Shown here: positions 63,955-64,000 of the stretch, one piece after another | Layout of the letters: each line of letters begins with the position of its first letter | How positions within the stretch are numbered: position 1 is the first letter of the stretch | Assembly: GCF_000346485.2 (NCBI RefSeq) | Contig: NZ_KQ976354.1 | Span: 10,932,341-10,996,340 of the forward strand | Reading direction: 5' to 3' | DNA: 64,000 nt | Source: Scytonema hofmannii PCC 7110 | GTDB lineage: Bacteria > Cyanobacteriota > Cyanobacteriia > Cyanobacteriales > Nostocaceae | Made by a program: the position numbers and the translations under genes | Notes under the pieces: model-generated | What the model saw: the letters and a program-made list of their open reading frames with translations, nothing else | Database searches by the model: none | Told to the model about the DNA's origin: nothing

Positions 63955-64000
63955 TAATTCAGTAGTTTGCTAAATTAATCTTGCGGGTTAAGTTGGCTCA

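Overview
The window looks like chromosomal DNA of a filamentous, probably heterocyst-forming cyanobacterium (Nostocales). Reasons: frequent GCGATCGC (HIP1) octamers, tandem heptamer (STRR-type) repeats between genes, many palindromic dispersed repeats and MITEs, and typical cyanobacterial families (FtsH2-type protease, cystine lyase C-DES, COP23, DUF6679, DUF1822/CHAT/nSTAND remnants, caspase-FGE proteins). The species cannot be named from sequence alone.

Layout. 0-5.5 kb: end of a TPR/transmembrane/Ig-like protein and two convergently placed MuiA-like (DUF4139) proteins, one with an inserted RNA-polymerase-alpha-CTD-like domain. 6-13.3 kb: a von Willebrand A protein, a small double-glycine-leader peptide, MltA transglycosylase and an ETR1-like/PAS/GAF/GAF/GGDEF sensor. 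13.4-20.3 kb: a likely defence island with an AAA ATPase plus TOPRIM (DUF3226) pair, a stand-alone HsdR-N-type nuclease and a SNF2/RapA-type helicase. 20.5-24 kb: methyltransferase and wrecked Uma2 and toxin-antitoxin genes, one split by an IS607-family element.

24.1-34.3 kb is the most interesting part. It holds two caspase-FGE proteins (one split by a TnpB element), an EACC1-like partner, a PIN toxin-antitoxin pair and a Ser/Thr kinase-transmembrane-FGE protein. The C-terminal FGE ends carry the signature of a diversity-generating retroelement (DGR): a 124-bp segment at 24166-24289 resembles a template repeat, and 18 of 22 substitutions in two matching gene 3' ends fall on its adenines. No reverse transcriptase gene is present here, so the enzyme must act in trans or be lost.

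34.4-47 kb: a duplicated Rpn-type nuclease end, a small NdhP-like membrane peptide, an MBL-fold hydrolase, DUF6679, Nif3-like, YjbQ, a glycosyltransferase overlapping cystine lyase C-DES, and a TM0106/RecB-like nuclease. 46.8-56.5 kb: phytase-like protein, two tandem Ser/Thr kinases sharing an unrecognised C-terminal domain, then a graveyard of DUF1822, PPC, CHAT and nSTAND-WD40 fragments around an intact COP23 lipoprotein gene, and a DUF4407 membrane protein. 57-64 kb: tRNA-Asp, gltX, a secreted protein, ftsH, a nested pair of MITEs, and an FG-GAP/VCBS-repeat protein.

Working picture: core housekeeping genes (gltX, ftsH, mltA, tRNA-Asp) alternate with conflict/defence genes and mobile DNA. 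Caspase, kinase and FGE modules probably form diversified recognition-effector proteins. This is inference from domain architecture and the mutation pattern.
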